NCBI RefSeq assembly: GCF_014199685.1
Contig: NZ_JACHNZ010000003.1
Span: 56,786 to 120,785, forward strand
Source: Sphingosinicella soli
GTDB lineage: Bacteria > Pseudomonadota > Alphaproteobacteria > Sphingomonadales > Sphingomonadaceae
Length of the DNA: 64,000 nt
Direction of reading: 5' to 3'
The translations under genes were made by a program, and so were the position numbers. The notes under the pieces were generated by a model. The model saw nothing but the letters and a program-made list of their open reading frames with translations. It was not told where the DNA came from and ran no database searches. The first letter of the stretch is position 1, and the number at the start of each line of letters is the position of its first letter. Positions 32,034-40,525 of this stretch are shown in pieces.

Positions 32034-33987
32034 GAACCTCCGAATAGACATATTGATGTTGCTGCCCGTCGTTGATGGTCAGCGTGCGAACATCGCCCGC
32101 CTTGCCGACCAGGGCATCGACCTGGATCGCGCCGGGGCCTGCCGACACGAGCGAAGTGGTCCCGTCGGGATTCACGCGCGTAGCAAGCGGGCCTTCGATG
32201 AAGCCTGCCTTGATCCATTTCCGGCCGTCGCGGTCCATGATCGCGATATTGCCCACGGACGGATCCCGATAGTGGGCTGCCAGCCCGGCGAGAACCGCCG
32301 GATCGCCGGGAAAGGTCAGACGCTCGCGCCGAGCCTGCGCCTGCGCCTTGACCCGCGTCGCGGCGGCAGCGACGTCCCGCGCGGCTTCGGGCTTCCCGTC
32401 ATAGAGCACTTCGAGCAGGCGGCGCAGGAAAGGCCCGAGCATCGCGGCGCCGGTGTCGCCGTTGGTAAGGATAACGGCGCCCACGTCCGCTTCGGGCAAG
32501 GCATACCAGTTGCTGTGATAGCCCAGCAGCGTGCCGCCGTGCGTAACCACCGGAACGCCCCAGGCCGTCCGTTCGAAAAGCCCCATGCCGTACCAGCTGT
32601 CGTCGCCCACCTGCACGCCGCGCTTGCGCCGCTCGACCAGATTGGCCTCGCTGACCAGCCGCTTGCCGCCGGGCGTCAGGCCCTTCGACAGTTCGAGCTG
32701 AACATAATGCGCCATGTCTGCTGCGGTCGAAAACGCGCCGCCCGCCGGGCGATGCGGATAGACGGTTAAGTTGAAGTCGTTCGACATCAACGCGATCTGC
32801 CCGTTGATATCGACGCCGTGCGGCGGCGCCCAGTTTCCGGACATGCCCTTTTCGAAGTCGAAGGTGGTATCGCGCATACCGAGCGGCGCGAATATCTTTT
32901 CCTCCATGGCATGGTCGAACGCCGCGCCCAGTTCCATACCCGGATAGCTGAGCGCGCCGCCGAGGTATCCCGCAGCCGAAGCCATCAGGTTGTTATACTG
33001 AAACAGCTCGCCGAACTTGCTCGTCGGCTGCGTGTGCGCCAGTCCGTCGAAGGTCGCCGATGCCGGTGCTCCTGCGTCCGCCAGAATGAAAGAATAGTCC
33101 TTTCGCGGCAGCCCCGTGCACGCGCAAACGAGGTGACGCACCTGCACCGATTGGGTCGTGGCATCATCGCCCAGGCGGAACGCAGGGTAGAGATCGACGA
33201 CTCTCTGGTCCCACTGCAGCTTGCCTTCGTCCGCAAGGACAGACAGCAGCAACGTCGCCATACCTTTGGTATTCGAAGCGATCATGAATTTGGTGTTCTC
33301 GTCGACAGGCTCCGACGATCCGAGCGCGCGCACACCGACGCCGCCCTGCCACACCACCTTGCCCTTTTCGATCAGCGCGATGCCCACCCCCGGAACGCCG
33401 AGCGCTGCCGCGCTTTCCGCAACGAAATCACGCATCGTCTGAATGCGTTCGGGGGTCAGCGCATGGGCCGTCTTCCCGGCGAATGTCTCGCGCTGATATC
33501 CGGCCGGTCGCAGGTTCTGCTGCACGACCGATGCGGCCGCCGATCGCTTGGCGGCGGTCGCAGCGGCGCCGTCCATCAGCATCACGGTCCAAAGCGAACC
33601 CTTGCGAAACGCCAGCGCCGCGCGCACCGCGCGCTCGGCCGGAGACGTCTCGTAGGAGAGCGTCGTTCTCTCGTCCCACCCGTCGCCGGGGGCCGCTGCC
33701 GTCACCAGACGCGGTTTCGGAGTCGCGCCCGAACGGAATGCGGCCCAGCCCTTTTCGGCAGCCGCCGCCGCATCCGGAGCGGCACCGATATCGACGACAG
33801 CGATCCGCAGATCACCTTCCGGCGCCAGAAACACGGTCGCCGAGCCCTGCGTCGTCGCCGTCCAGTCCTTGGGCTGAACATATTCGATGCCGCTTGCCGT
33901 TTTGCCCGGTGTATCGGCTGCGGCCGGTGTCTGCGCGGCGGCGGCAACGGGAAGGCTCATCAGTACTAGGGCCAATATCAGCTTCAT
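32029..33987 (-). CDS. Secreted beta-lactamase-fold serine hydrolase (class C/esterase type)
   Basis: This is a 652-residue exported protein. A signal peptide (MKLILALVLMSLPVAAAAQ) is followed by an extra N-terminal domain of about 160 residues. A beta-lactamase/transpeptidase-like domain follows, with SxxK at Ser238-Lys241 (MIASNTKGMATLL), the YNN-type motif in FQYNNLMAS, and THGGTLLGYHSN near the third motif. This domain architecture is common in sphingomonad and other proteobacterial esterases or D-peptidases that are not true beta-lactamases. The C-terminal 150 residues form an additional beta-rich region. It stands alone between two gaps, so its link to the neighbours is unknown. A ribosome-binding site AGAGGAAC precedes ATG 33987. 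Confidence 0.85.
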   Translation of the reverse strand: MKLILALVLMSLPVAAAAQTPAAADTPGKTASGIEYVQPKDWTATTQGSATVFLAPEGDLRIAVVDIGAAPDAAAAAEKGWAAFRSGATPKPRLVTAAAPGDGWDERTTLSYETSPAERAVRAALAFRKGSLWTVMLMDGAAATAAKRSAAASVVQQNLRPAGYQRETFAGKTAHALTPERIQTMRDFVAESAAALGVPGVGIALIEKGKVVWQGGVGVRALGSSEPVDENTKFMIASNTKGMATLLLSVLADEGKLQWDQRVVDLYPAFRLGDDATTQSVQVRHLVCACTGLPRKDYSFILADAGAPASATFDGLAHTQPTSKFGELFQYNNLMASAAGYLGGALSYPGMELGAAFDHAMEEKIFAPLGMRDTTFDFEKGMSGNWAPPHGVDINGQIALMSNDFNLTVYPHRPAGGAFSTAADMAHYVQLELSKGLTPGGKRLVSEANLVERRKRGVQVGDDSWYGMGLFERTAWGVPVVTHGGTLLGYHSNWYALPEADVGAVILTNGDTGAAMLGPFLRRLLEVLYDGKPEAARDVAAAATRVKAQAQARRERLTFPGDPAVLAGLAAHYRDPSVGNIAIMDRDGRKWIKAGFIEGPLATRVNPDGTTSLVSAGPGAIQVDALVGKAGDVRTLTINDGQQHQYVYSEVR

Positions 33988-34066
33988 GGCGCGTGTTCCT
34001 CTTGGTCAAAATTATTCGAGACGTAAAATAACGGAGTGCGGACAAGACAAGGCAGCATCGAACAGA

Positions 34067-36010
34067 TCAGTTCGCTGAAGCGGAGAATCGCAGCGCACCC
34101 TTTCCCACGACGGGCAATTCCACATACGACAGGCTGGCCGCGCCGTGATGAATGCCGTTCACTGCAACCACGCCTTTGCTTTCGGTTTCGTTCGGCCCGC
34201 CCGTGTTGAGATTGCGCACGAACTTGGGAAAGTTCGACGAGCTGATTTCGATACGGATGCGGTGCCCCGCCCCGAAGCGGATGCTCGTCGCGATCGGTGT
34301 CGGCTTGAGCGCATATATCTCGCCGGCCTTCATCATCTCAGGTTTGTCCATACCGTTGCGGTAGCGCGCGCGAAGGATCGTGTCGCCGATGATCCAGGCG
34401 GTGCCGTCGGGTGCGACGTCGACCAGCTTTACGGCAAAGTCGGTGTCCGGCGCGCTCGACGAGACGTGGAGGAGCGTTTCGACAAAACCGCTGACCTCGA
34501 CAGGTTCGGCAAGCGGCTCGGTCGAATAGACCAGAACATCGCGCCGCGCTTCAACACCGCGCTGGTCGAAAGCGCCGGGGATCACCAGCCCGCCGTTGCA
34601 GCAGTCGCCCCCGCCGACCGTCGGCACCGGATTCATGGGGTCATAGGTAAAGCGATCCGAGGATTCACTAGCGGGCGGCGACATCACCAGACGCCCGTTG
34701 CCGTAAAGGCTGTTGGCATCCCCCGCGCTTTGAAAATAAAGCCGCGTCGGCTGCGTTCCGCGCGGCGGCCAGCTCTCGGTGCCCTTCCACACGTTTTCGC
34801 CCATCAGGAAATACTGCACGTGCGGGGTCGATGCGGGAAAGGCCTTGGCATCACCTTTCAGCCAGCGGTCGAACCAGCCGAACACGCTGCCGAGAACATC
34901 GAAGCTCGCATCGCCCATTTTCCGCTCCCCGACCACGAGGTCGGGCCCGAGCCCCAGAAAGGCGCAGTGCGTGCCGGGCGCGATCACCGCATACTGGTTG
35001 GCGCTGGCCTCCGCGTCCGTGCCCGCCGCGCGTGCGTGGTTGAACAGTTCAAGATTGGGGGCGACGGAAACGTCGTACCAGCTGTTGAACCAGAGCGCGG
35101 GAACACCCCAGCCCATGTCGTCGTGATACAGGCCGCCGCTGCGCCACGCAGGATCGCCGGGCGTCCGGCGGATCAGCGAGTCGAAGGTTCCGGCCGGTTC
35201 GCCGAGGCTGGAGTGCAGCGCCGATACGGGGAGGTGCCGAATATGCTTTGCCCATTCGACCTTGGGCTTCGTCGCGGCAAGATCGTTATAAAGCGACACG
35301 CGCGCCCGCGCCGCTTCATCGATGTCGGCGGGAAGCTGCGCGCGCAGGGGATTGTCCACCCCGTACAGCCACACGAAGAACAGATTGCGCGGAACGCCGC
35401 CGGTGTACCAGTTGCCCTGCTCCTGAAAGCGCCCGACCTTGCCGATCCCGGCGCCAGCAGCCATCGGAACCATCGCGGCATGTGCCGGATGATTTTGCGC
35501 CGCGAGCGCCAGTTGCCATTCGGCCGACGATGAACAGCCGAGCGTGCCGACCTTGCCGTTCGACCATCCCTGCGAAGCAATCCACGACAAAGTATCATAG
35601 CCGTCGGTTTGCGGAAAACCGAGAAGCTCCCACGTCCCTTCGGAAAAATAGCGCCCGCGCTCGTTCTGGACGATGAAGACGAAACCGCGCTTCGCGGCTT
35701 CAATGGCAAACCGCAGCGACGCCCCCCGAAGCCGGTGCTCGCTATAGGGCGTCTTCCAGAGGATAACCGGCAGCGGCCCGCGTTTTCCTTTCGGGGTGTA
35801 GATATTCGTGGACAGCCGAACCCCGTCCCGCATCGGGACCATCACCGCGGTTCTGCTGTCGGCCACCCGAGTGAGTTCGCTGTCCAGCGCTTCGGGCGTG
35901 TATTTCGCCAGATCCTGCGCCCCCGCCGCCTGCGGCGAAAGGCCAAGCAGCAGCCCCGCCATCAAAAGCGCGCTCGCAAACAACCGCGAGCATTCAGCCA
36001 GTCGGCGCAT
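34067..36010 (-). CDS. CocE/NonD family hydrolase (X-Pro dipeptidyl-peptidase S15-like)
   Basis: This is a 647-residue exported hydrolase. A signal peptide (SALLMAGLLLGLSPQAAGAQ) precedes an S15-type alpha/beta-hydrolase domain (VMVPMRDGVRLSTNIYTP, VFIVQNERGRYFSEG). The nucleophile region is TLGCSSSAEWQLALA, a degenerate GxSxG with Ser in the last glycine position. Asp in NSWYDVSVAPN and His in APGTHCAFLG complete the triad. A C-terminal jelly-roll (GFVETLLHVSSSAPDTDFAVKLVDVAPDG) is typical of cocaine esterase and alpha-amino-acid ester hydrolases. ATG 36010 has GGGAGGGG upstream. It is divergent from a TonB receptor across 155 bases, which suggests that it hydrolyses the ester or peptide that the receptor brings in. 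Confidence 0.87.
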   Translation of the reverse strand: MRRLAECSRLFASALLMAGLLLGLSPQAAGAQDLAKYTPEALDSELTRVADSRTAVMVPMRDGVRLSTNIYTPKGKRGPLPVILWKTPYSEHRLRGASLRFAIEAAKRGFVFIVQNERGRYFSEGTWELLGFPQTDGYDTLSWIASQGWSNGKVGTLGCSSSAEWQLALAAQNHPAHAAMVPMAAGAGIGKVGRFQEQGNWYTGGVPRNLFFVWLYGVDNPLRAQLPADIDEAARARVSLYNDLAATKPKVEWAKHIRHLPVSALHSSLGEPAGTFDSLIRRTPGDPAWRSGGLYHDDMGWGVPALWFNSWYDVSVAPNLELFNHARAAGTDAEASANQYAVIAPGTHCAFLGLGPDLVVGERKMGDASFDVLGSVFGWFDRWLKGDAKAFPASTPHVQYFLMGENVWKGTESWPPRGTQPTRLYFQSAGDANSLYGNGRLVMSPPASESSDRFTYDPMNPVPTVGGGDCCNGGLVIPGAFDQRGVEARRDVLVYSTEPLAEPVEVSGFVETLLHVSSSAPDTDFAVKLVDVAPDGTAWIIGDTILRARYRNGMDKPEMMKAGEIYALKPTPIATSIRFGAGHRIRIEISSSNFPKFVRNLNTGGPNETESKGVVAVNGIHHGAASLSYVELPVVGKGALRFSASAN

Positions 36011-36165
36011 CAGACCCCTCCCGCTACCCTTGTTCACACAGTGAGACGTTTCGGTGACACACCAGAACAAAACAGACAACATGTGTCCCGATCTGATATC
36101 ATTGTCCTGTTTGGGATGATAGCAATGAGTGCTGCATTGATATTGCAAAAACGGGGACTGTGGAA
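36011..36165. promoter_or_regulatory. AT-richer divergent promoter region (CocE hydrolase / TonB receptor)
   Basis: This 155-base gap separates the two divergent genes. It is visibly richer in A and T than the flanking coding sequence. TTGTTC near 36030 and GAACAA near 36065 form a separated inverted repeat, and GACAACATGTGTC lies further right. I could not assign -10/-35 boxes or a regulator with confidence. Confidence 0.4.
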
Positions 36166-38955
36166 ATGCGAAGCACTCAAAAAACGATTCATAATGCCGC
36201 GCTTGGCATCAGCTTTACCGCGCTTGTCGCGGGCCTGGCGTTCGCCGCGCCGGCCTACGCTCAGTCCGAAGCGACTCAGCAGGCTGCGCCGGAAATCGAC
36301 GAAATCATCGTCACGGGTTCGCGTCTCGCGCGTGTCGGCTTCGATCAGCCGACTCCGACGACGGTGCTTGGAACCGATGAAATTCGCCAGGGCCAGCGGT
36401 CGAACCTCCAGCAGGTTCTGAACGATTCGCCGCAGTTCCGCCCGACCACGACGCCGCAGGTGTCCGTGGGCAACACGTCGAGCGGAAACGCGCCGGTCGA
36501 TCTGCGCGGACTCGGCGCGAATCGGACGCTGACGCTGGTGAACGGTCGCCGCTTTGTGGGGCAGAACAACCTCAACTACGTGCCGCTGGGCTTGATCAAG
36601 AACGTCGATATCGTCACCGGCGGTGCTTCGGCGGCCTACGGTTCGGACGCGGTCGCGGGCGTGGTGAACCTTATCCTGAAGGACAGCATCGAGGGTATCA
36701 CGATCGGCGGCCAGACCGGCATTTCCTCGCGCGGTGACGGACGGCGCTACGGCGCCGACCTCACCATGGGAACGTCCTTCGCGGACGGGCGCGGACAGCT
36801 GCTGTTCAGCGGTGAATATGTAAAAGACGCCTCGATCAGGGATCGCAATTCGCGCCGCAATCTCGGTAGCGCGGGTATCGTCCGTCTCAATCCGACGGAC
36901 CCGACCGACCCGCGGCAGGTTCTGCTGCGCGACGTCAACTTCGGCAATCAGGCTTCGGAAGGCCTCATCAAGAGCGGCATCTTCGCGGGGCAGATCTTCA
37001 ACAACGATGGCACGCTGAGAACCTATCGCGCGGGCACCTCGCTCGCAGCCGACCCCTCGGTGGCCTTCCCGGCGCAGGTCGTCGGCGGCGCTGACGCGGT
37101 TGGCCTCTACGACGCCCTTGCCGTCACCACGCCGCTTGAGCGGATCAGCACCTTCGCGCGGGCCAGCTATGATATGGACGGAATCAGGCTGTGGGCGGAC
37201 GCGACCTACGGTCGTTCACGTGCGGACTACAACTTCATTCCCGACATCGGCGCGTCGGCCAACCTTGTCATGCAGGCGAACAATCCGTTCCTTTCCCCCG
37301 AAATTCGCGGCGCGCTTGCGGACGCGGGCGAAACGAGCTTCACGTACGGACGGTTTTTCGATGGCCCGCTCATGCTCCGCTACGACGGCACGCGTCAACA
37401 GATCGAAGGCGCGATCGGGCTCGACGCTGATCTCGGCTCCAACTGGCTGCTGCGCGCGCACTACAGCCACGGCGAAATCGAATGGCGGCAGCGGGTGAGC
37501 AACGCGCGTATCGTCTCGCGTTTCAACAATGCGATCAACGCCGTGGAAAGCGGCGGGCAGATCGTTTGCGGAATCAACGCCGATCTCGACCCCTCGAACG
37601 ACGATGCTGCCTGCCGTCCGCTGAACCTGTTCGGCTACAACGGCCCGTCCGCCGAGGCGCTTGCCTATACGCACGGCACCCAGCGCAACAACACCACCAG
37701 CAAGATGGATGCCGCCTCGGTCGAAATCCTGGGCGACCTCTTCTCGCTGTGGGCCGGCCCGGTCTCGGTCGCGTTCGGCGCTGAAGCCCGCTGGGAGGAG
37801 CAGGTTTCCAAGAGCGGCGCGCTCGACCTTGCCGGCGCTTACGGCCCCCTGAACCTTTACGGCACGCCCGTAAGCGGCGGCTTCAACGTGAAGGAAGCGT
37901 TCGGCGAAGTCGCGCTGCCGCTTCTCGACGTCGACGGCACCGTCAAGATCGATCTGAACGGCGCGGCGCGGTATTCGGATTATAGCCGCAGCGGCGGCAT
38001 CTGGGCGTGGAAGGCGGGTGCCACGGTCGGGCTGTTCGACACGCTGTTGCTGCGCGGCACACGCTCGCGCGACATCCGGGCGCCCACCATCGCCGAGCTT
38101 TTCACCGTGCGCTCGATCGGTGTCGGCCCGCTTGTCGATCAGGATACCGAGGGTCGCGCCGCAGCGAACCCCGGCTACAACCCGACCCCGCAGCAGGTGA
38201 CCACCTTTGCGGGCGGCAACCCAGACCTGATGCCGGAAATCAGCAAGACCACGACGATCGGCGCAACCTTCACGCCGCAGTTCATGCCGCGCTTCAACCT
38301 GTCGGTCGATTACTACGACATTACGATCAGCGGCGCGATCACCACGCTCAACGCATCGAGCCTGACGCTCGCCTGCCGCCTCGGAAACACGGCGGCCTGC
38401 GACCGGATCACGCGCGATGGAACCGGCACGGTGATAGAGGTACAATCGAACTCGCAGAATATCGCGCGCTTCGAAACCTCCGGCTTTGATATCGAAGCGT
38501 CGTATCTCGCCGATCTTTCCGAAGTCAGCAGCGGTCTTGGCTCGCTGCGGATTCGCGCCCTTGCCACGCACGTTCGCAAGTTCGTGTTCGACACCGGCAT
38601 CTCGCGGATCGACACGGCGGGTGACCTCGGCAGCAGCACGGCCAACTCCATACCCAAATGGCGCGGTGTGCTGAGCTTCACCTACGAAACCGAATATCTG
38701 GGTCTGGACGCCCGCATCCGTTATGTCGGCAGCGGCAAGTTCAATCACCAGCTGGACGGCATTCTCGTCAATAACGACATCAGTGCCCGCACCTACCTGG
38801 ATCTCGGCGCGCAGTTCAAGGTGAGCGACAGGTTCACATTGTCGGCGAGCGTCAACAACGTGTTCGATCGCGCTCCGCCGATCAGCCCCACCGGGCCGGT
38901 CTATCACGACGCGGTCGGCACTTATTTCACGATGGGCGCCCGCGCCAAGTTCTGA
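36166..38955 (+). CDS. TonB-dependent receptor
   Basis: This is a 929-residue outer-membrane receptor. It has a signal peptide (AALGISFTALVAGLAFAAPAYAQ), a TonB-box-like DEIIVTGSR, and a plug with PVDLRGLGANRTLTLVNGRR and VDIVTGGASAAYGSDAVAGVVNLILK. It ends in AVGTYFTMGARAKF. The LRGLGxNRTLTLVNGRR type is the large oligopeptide/carbohydrate-class receptor abundant in sphingomonads and xanthomonads. ATG 36166 is preferred to GTG 36160 because of the spacing from ACGGGGA. It is divergent from the CocE hydrolase, a likely functional partner. It is followed by a strong hairpin at 38966-39003. Confidence 0.92.
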   Translation: MRSTQKTIHNAALGISFTALVAGLAFAAPAYAQSEATQQAAPEIDEIIVTGSRLARVGFDQPTPTTVLGTDEIRQGQRSNLQQVLNDSPQFRPTTTPQVSVGNTSSGNAPVDLRGLGANRTLTLVNGRRFVGQNNLNYVPLGLIKNVDIVTGGASAAYGSDAVAGVVNLILKDSIEGITIGGQTGISSRGDGRRYGADLTMGTSFADGRGQLLFSGEYVKDASIRDRNSRRNLGSAGIVRLNPTDPTDPRQVLLRDVNFGNQASEGLIKSGIFAGQIFNNDGTLRTYRAGTSLAADPSVAFPAQVVGGADAVGLYDALAVTTPLERISTFARASYDMDGIRLWADATYGRSRADYNFIPDIGASANLVMQANNPFLSPEIRGALADAGETSFTYGRFFDGPLMLRYDGTRQQIEGAIGLDADLGSNWLLRAHYSHGEIEWRQRVSNARIVSRFNNAINAVESGGQIVCGINADLDPSNDDAACRPLNLFGYNGPSAEALAYTHGTQRNNTTSKMDAASVEILGDLFSLWAGPVSVAFGAEARWEEQVSKSGALDLAGAYGPLNLYGTPVSGGFNVKEAFGEVALPLLDVDGTVKIDLNGAARYSDYSRSGGIWAWKAGATVGLFDTLLLRGTRSRDIRAPTIAELFTVRSIGVGPLVDQDTEGRAAANPGYNPTPQQVTTFAGGNPDLMPEISKTTTIGATFTPQFMPRFNLSVDYYDITISGAITTLNASSLTLACRLGNTAACDRITRDGTGTVIEVQSNSQNIARFETSGFDIEASYLADLSEVSSGLGSLRIRALATHVRKFVFDTGISRIDTAGDLGSSTANSIPKWRGVLSFTYETEYLGLDARIRYVGSGKFNHQLDGILVNNDISARTYLDLGAQFKVSDRFTLSASVNNVFDRAPPISPTGPVYHDAVGTYFTMGARAKF

Positions 38956-38965
38956 TCCACTCTCG

Positions 38966-39003
38966 TTCGGCAGGCGCGCAGCTTACGGCCCGCGCCTGCC
39001 GAA
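38966..39003. terminator. Bidirectional hairpin terminator between convergent genes
   Basis: TTCGGCAGGCGCG (38966-38978) and CGCGCCTGCCGAA (38991-39003) make a perfect 13-bp stem with a 12-base loop. It lies 10 bases after the TonB receptor stop and 3 bases from the end of the convergent hydrolase gene. No long T-run is present. Confidence 0.7.
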
Positions 39004-39006
39004 CCC

Positions 39007-39924
39007 TCAGTTCGTGCCCGGCAAAAAAGCATCCAGCTCCGCCAACAGCCGCTCGGGCACCTCTTCCTGCGGGCTATGGCCGCACGGCAGAGCCCGGCCG
39101 CGCACGTCGCGGGCCTTTGAGCGCCAGCTTGCCTCGACATCGAACAGCATCCCGACTGTCCCGCGATCGCCCCAGAGCAGCAGCAGCGGCGCTTCGATCA
39201 GCCGCCCCTCGTCCGCTGCGTCATGTTCAAGGTCGATGCTTGCCGCTGCACGGTAATCCTCGCAAATTGCATGGCGCGTAGCCGGGTCACGGTAGCAGCG
39301 ACGATATTCGGCCACCACGCGCGGATCGAGCGATCCCTCGATCTTTATCTGCCCGGCAAGGTGACGGTCGAGGAAATGGTCGGGATCGGCCGCGATCATC
39401 CGCTCGGGCAGGTCGAACGGCTGGATCAGGAAGAACCACCAGAAATACCGCGTCGCGAACTCCCGGTTCGTCTGCGCATACATCGTCGCGGTGGGTGCGA
39501 TGTCGAGCAACACCAGCCTTCGAACGCAGGCGGGGTGATCGAGCGCCATCCGGTGCGCAACGCGCGCGCCGCGATCATGCGCGACGACATCGAACCGATC
39601 GAAGCCGAGCGCGGCCATCGCCCTCACCTGATCCGCAGCCATCGCGCGTTTCGAATAGGTCCGATGGTCCGGGTCGCCCGGCAGTTTCTCGCTGTCGCCG
39701 TACCCCCGGAGGTCGGTGGCGACGACAGTGAAGCGCTTCGCCAGTTCGGGCGCGACCTTGTGCCAGGTAAGGTGCGTTTGCGGGTGGCCGTGGAGAAGAA
39801 GCAGAGGCGGCCCCGCACCCCCGACGGCAGCGCGGATGCGGACCCCGCCGGCATCGATATCGTGCCACCGGAACCCCGGCATCAACTCGCTGTATTCAGG
39901 ATGCGCGCTCATCACCGCGCCCAT
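39007..39924 (-). CDS. Alpha/beta hydrolase with Asp nucleophile, haloacetate dehalogenase-like
   Basis: This is a 305-residue alpha/beta-hydrolase close in pattern to fluoroacetate/haloacetate dehalogenases. The oxyanion motif is LLLHGHPQTHLTWHKVAPELA. The nucleophile is Asp in VVAHDRGARVAHRMALDHP, followed by LVLLDIAP (second Asp) and GHSPQEEVPE (His). CEDYRAAASIDLEHD and FWWFFLIQP align with the cap domain of fluoroacetate dehalogenases. By recall of the R. palustris enzyme, the halide-pocket His and Tyr appear replaced here (by Trp and Ser), so defluorination is doubtful. The start overlaps the leuD-like gene; ATG 39912 is an alternative start, and neither has a strong ribosome-binding site. 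Epoxide hydrolysis is another possible activity. Confidence 0.82.
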   Translation of the reverse strand: MGAVMSAHPEYSELMPGFRWHDIDAGGVRIRAAVGGAGPPLLLLHGHPQTHLTWHKVAPELAKRFTVVATDLRGYGDSEKLPGDPDHRTYSKRAMAADQVRAMAALGFDRFDVVAHDRGARVAHRMALDHPACVRRLVLLDIAPTATMYAQTNREFATRYFWWFFLIQPFDLPERMIAADPDHFLDRHLAGQIKIEGSLDPRVVAEYRRCYRDPATRHAICEDYRAAASIDLEHDAADEGRLIEAPLLLLWGDRGTVGMLFDVEASWRSKARDVRGRALPCGHSPQEEVPERLLAELDAFLPGTN

Positions 39925-40525
39925 TCATAAGCCACGGCCTGGCAGCGAGATAGGCCTGCTCGAAGGACCGAATGCGATCGGCATGGGTCAGCGTCTCACC
40001 GATCCGGTCGAGCCCGAGCATCAGCGTCCGGCGCAGCGCCTGATCGATATCGAAACTTCCGGCATAGGCGGCCACCTCGATGCGCTGCGCTTCAAGATCG
40101 ACCGTCATGTGCCCCGCCCCGTCATCGAGACCCGCTGCGAGTTCGGCAAGCTGCGCGGGCGGCAAGGACAGCAGGAGCAGGCCGTTGTTCGCCGCATTGT
40201 CGGCGAATATCGCGCCGAAGGAGGAGCCGATGATGCCCCGGATGCCATATTGGAGCATACCCCAGACAGCATGTTCGCGCGACGACCCGCAACCGAAATT
40301 GGGTCCGACGAGCAGGAAGCGGGTCTCCGCCATATCCGGCCGGTTCAGGATGAACCCGGGGCGCGCTCCGCCGCTTTCATCGAAGCGCAGGTCATGGAAC
40401 AGGCCGGCGGCAAGTCCCGACCGGTCGATACCCTTCAGGTAGGCCTTCGGCATGATGACATCGGTATCGATATTGGCGGCGGGCATGGCTGCAACCCGGC
40501 CCGACAGACGAATGAAGTGTTCCAT
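39896..40525 (-). CDS. LeuD-type dehydratase/isomerase small subunit (aconitase superfamily)
   Basis: This is a 209-residue swivel-domain subunit like the small subunit of 3-isopropylmalate dehydratase. Motifs: IRLSGRVAAMPAANIDTDVIMPKAYLK, FLLVGPNFGCGSSREHAVWGML and GIRGIIGSSFGAIFADNAANNGLLLL. It forms the substrate-recognition half of a heterodimer with the LeuC-type protein, whose stop overlaps its start (TGATG). No leuA or leuB gene is present, and the neighbours are a dehalogenase-like hydrolase and a divergent LysR gene. It may therefore act on another hydroxy-dicarboxylate (citramalate, dimethylmalate or homocitrate class) rather than serve leucine synthesis. Confidence 0.87.
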   Translation of the reverse strand: MEHFIRLSGRVAAMPAANIDTDVIMPKAYLKGIDRSGLAAGLFHDLRFDESGGARPGFILNRPDMAETRFLLVGPNFGCGSSREHAVWGMLQYGIRGIIGSSFGAIFADNAANNGLLLLSLPPAQLAELAAGLDDGAGHMTVDLEAQRIEVAAYAGSFDIDQALRRTLMLGLDRIGETLTHADRIRSFEQAYLAARPWLMNGRGDERAS

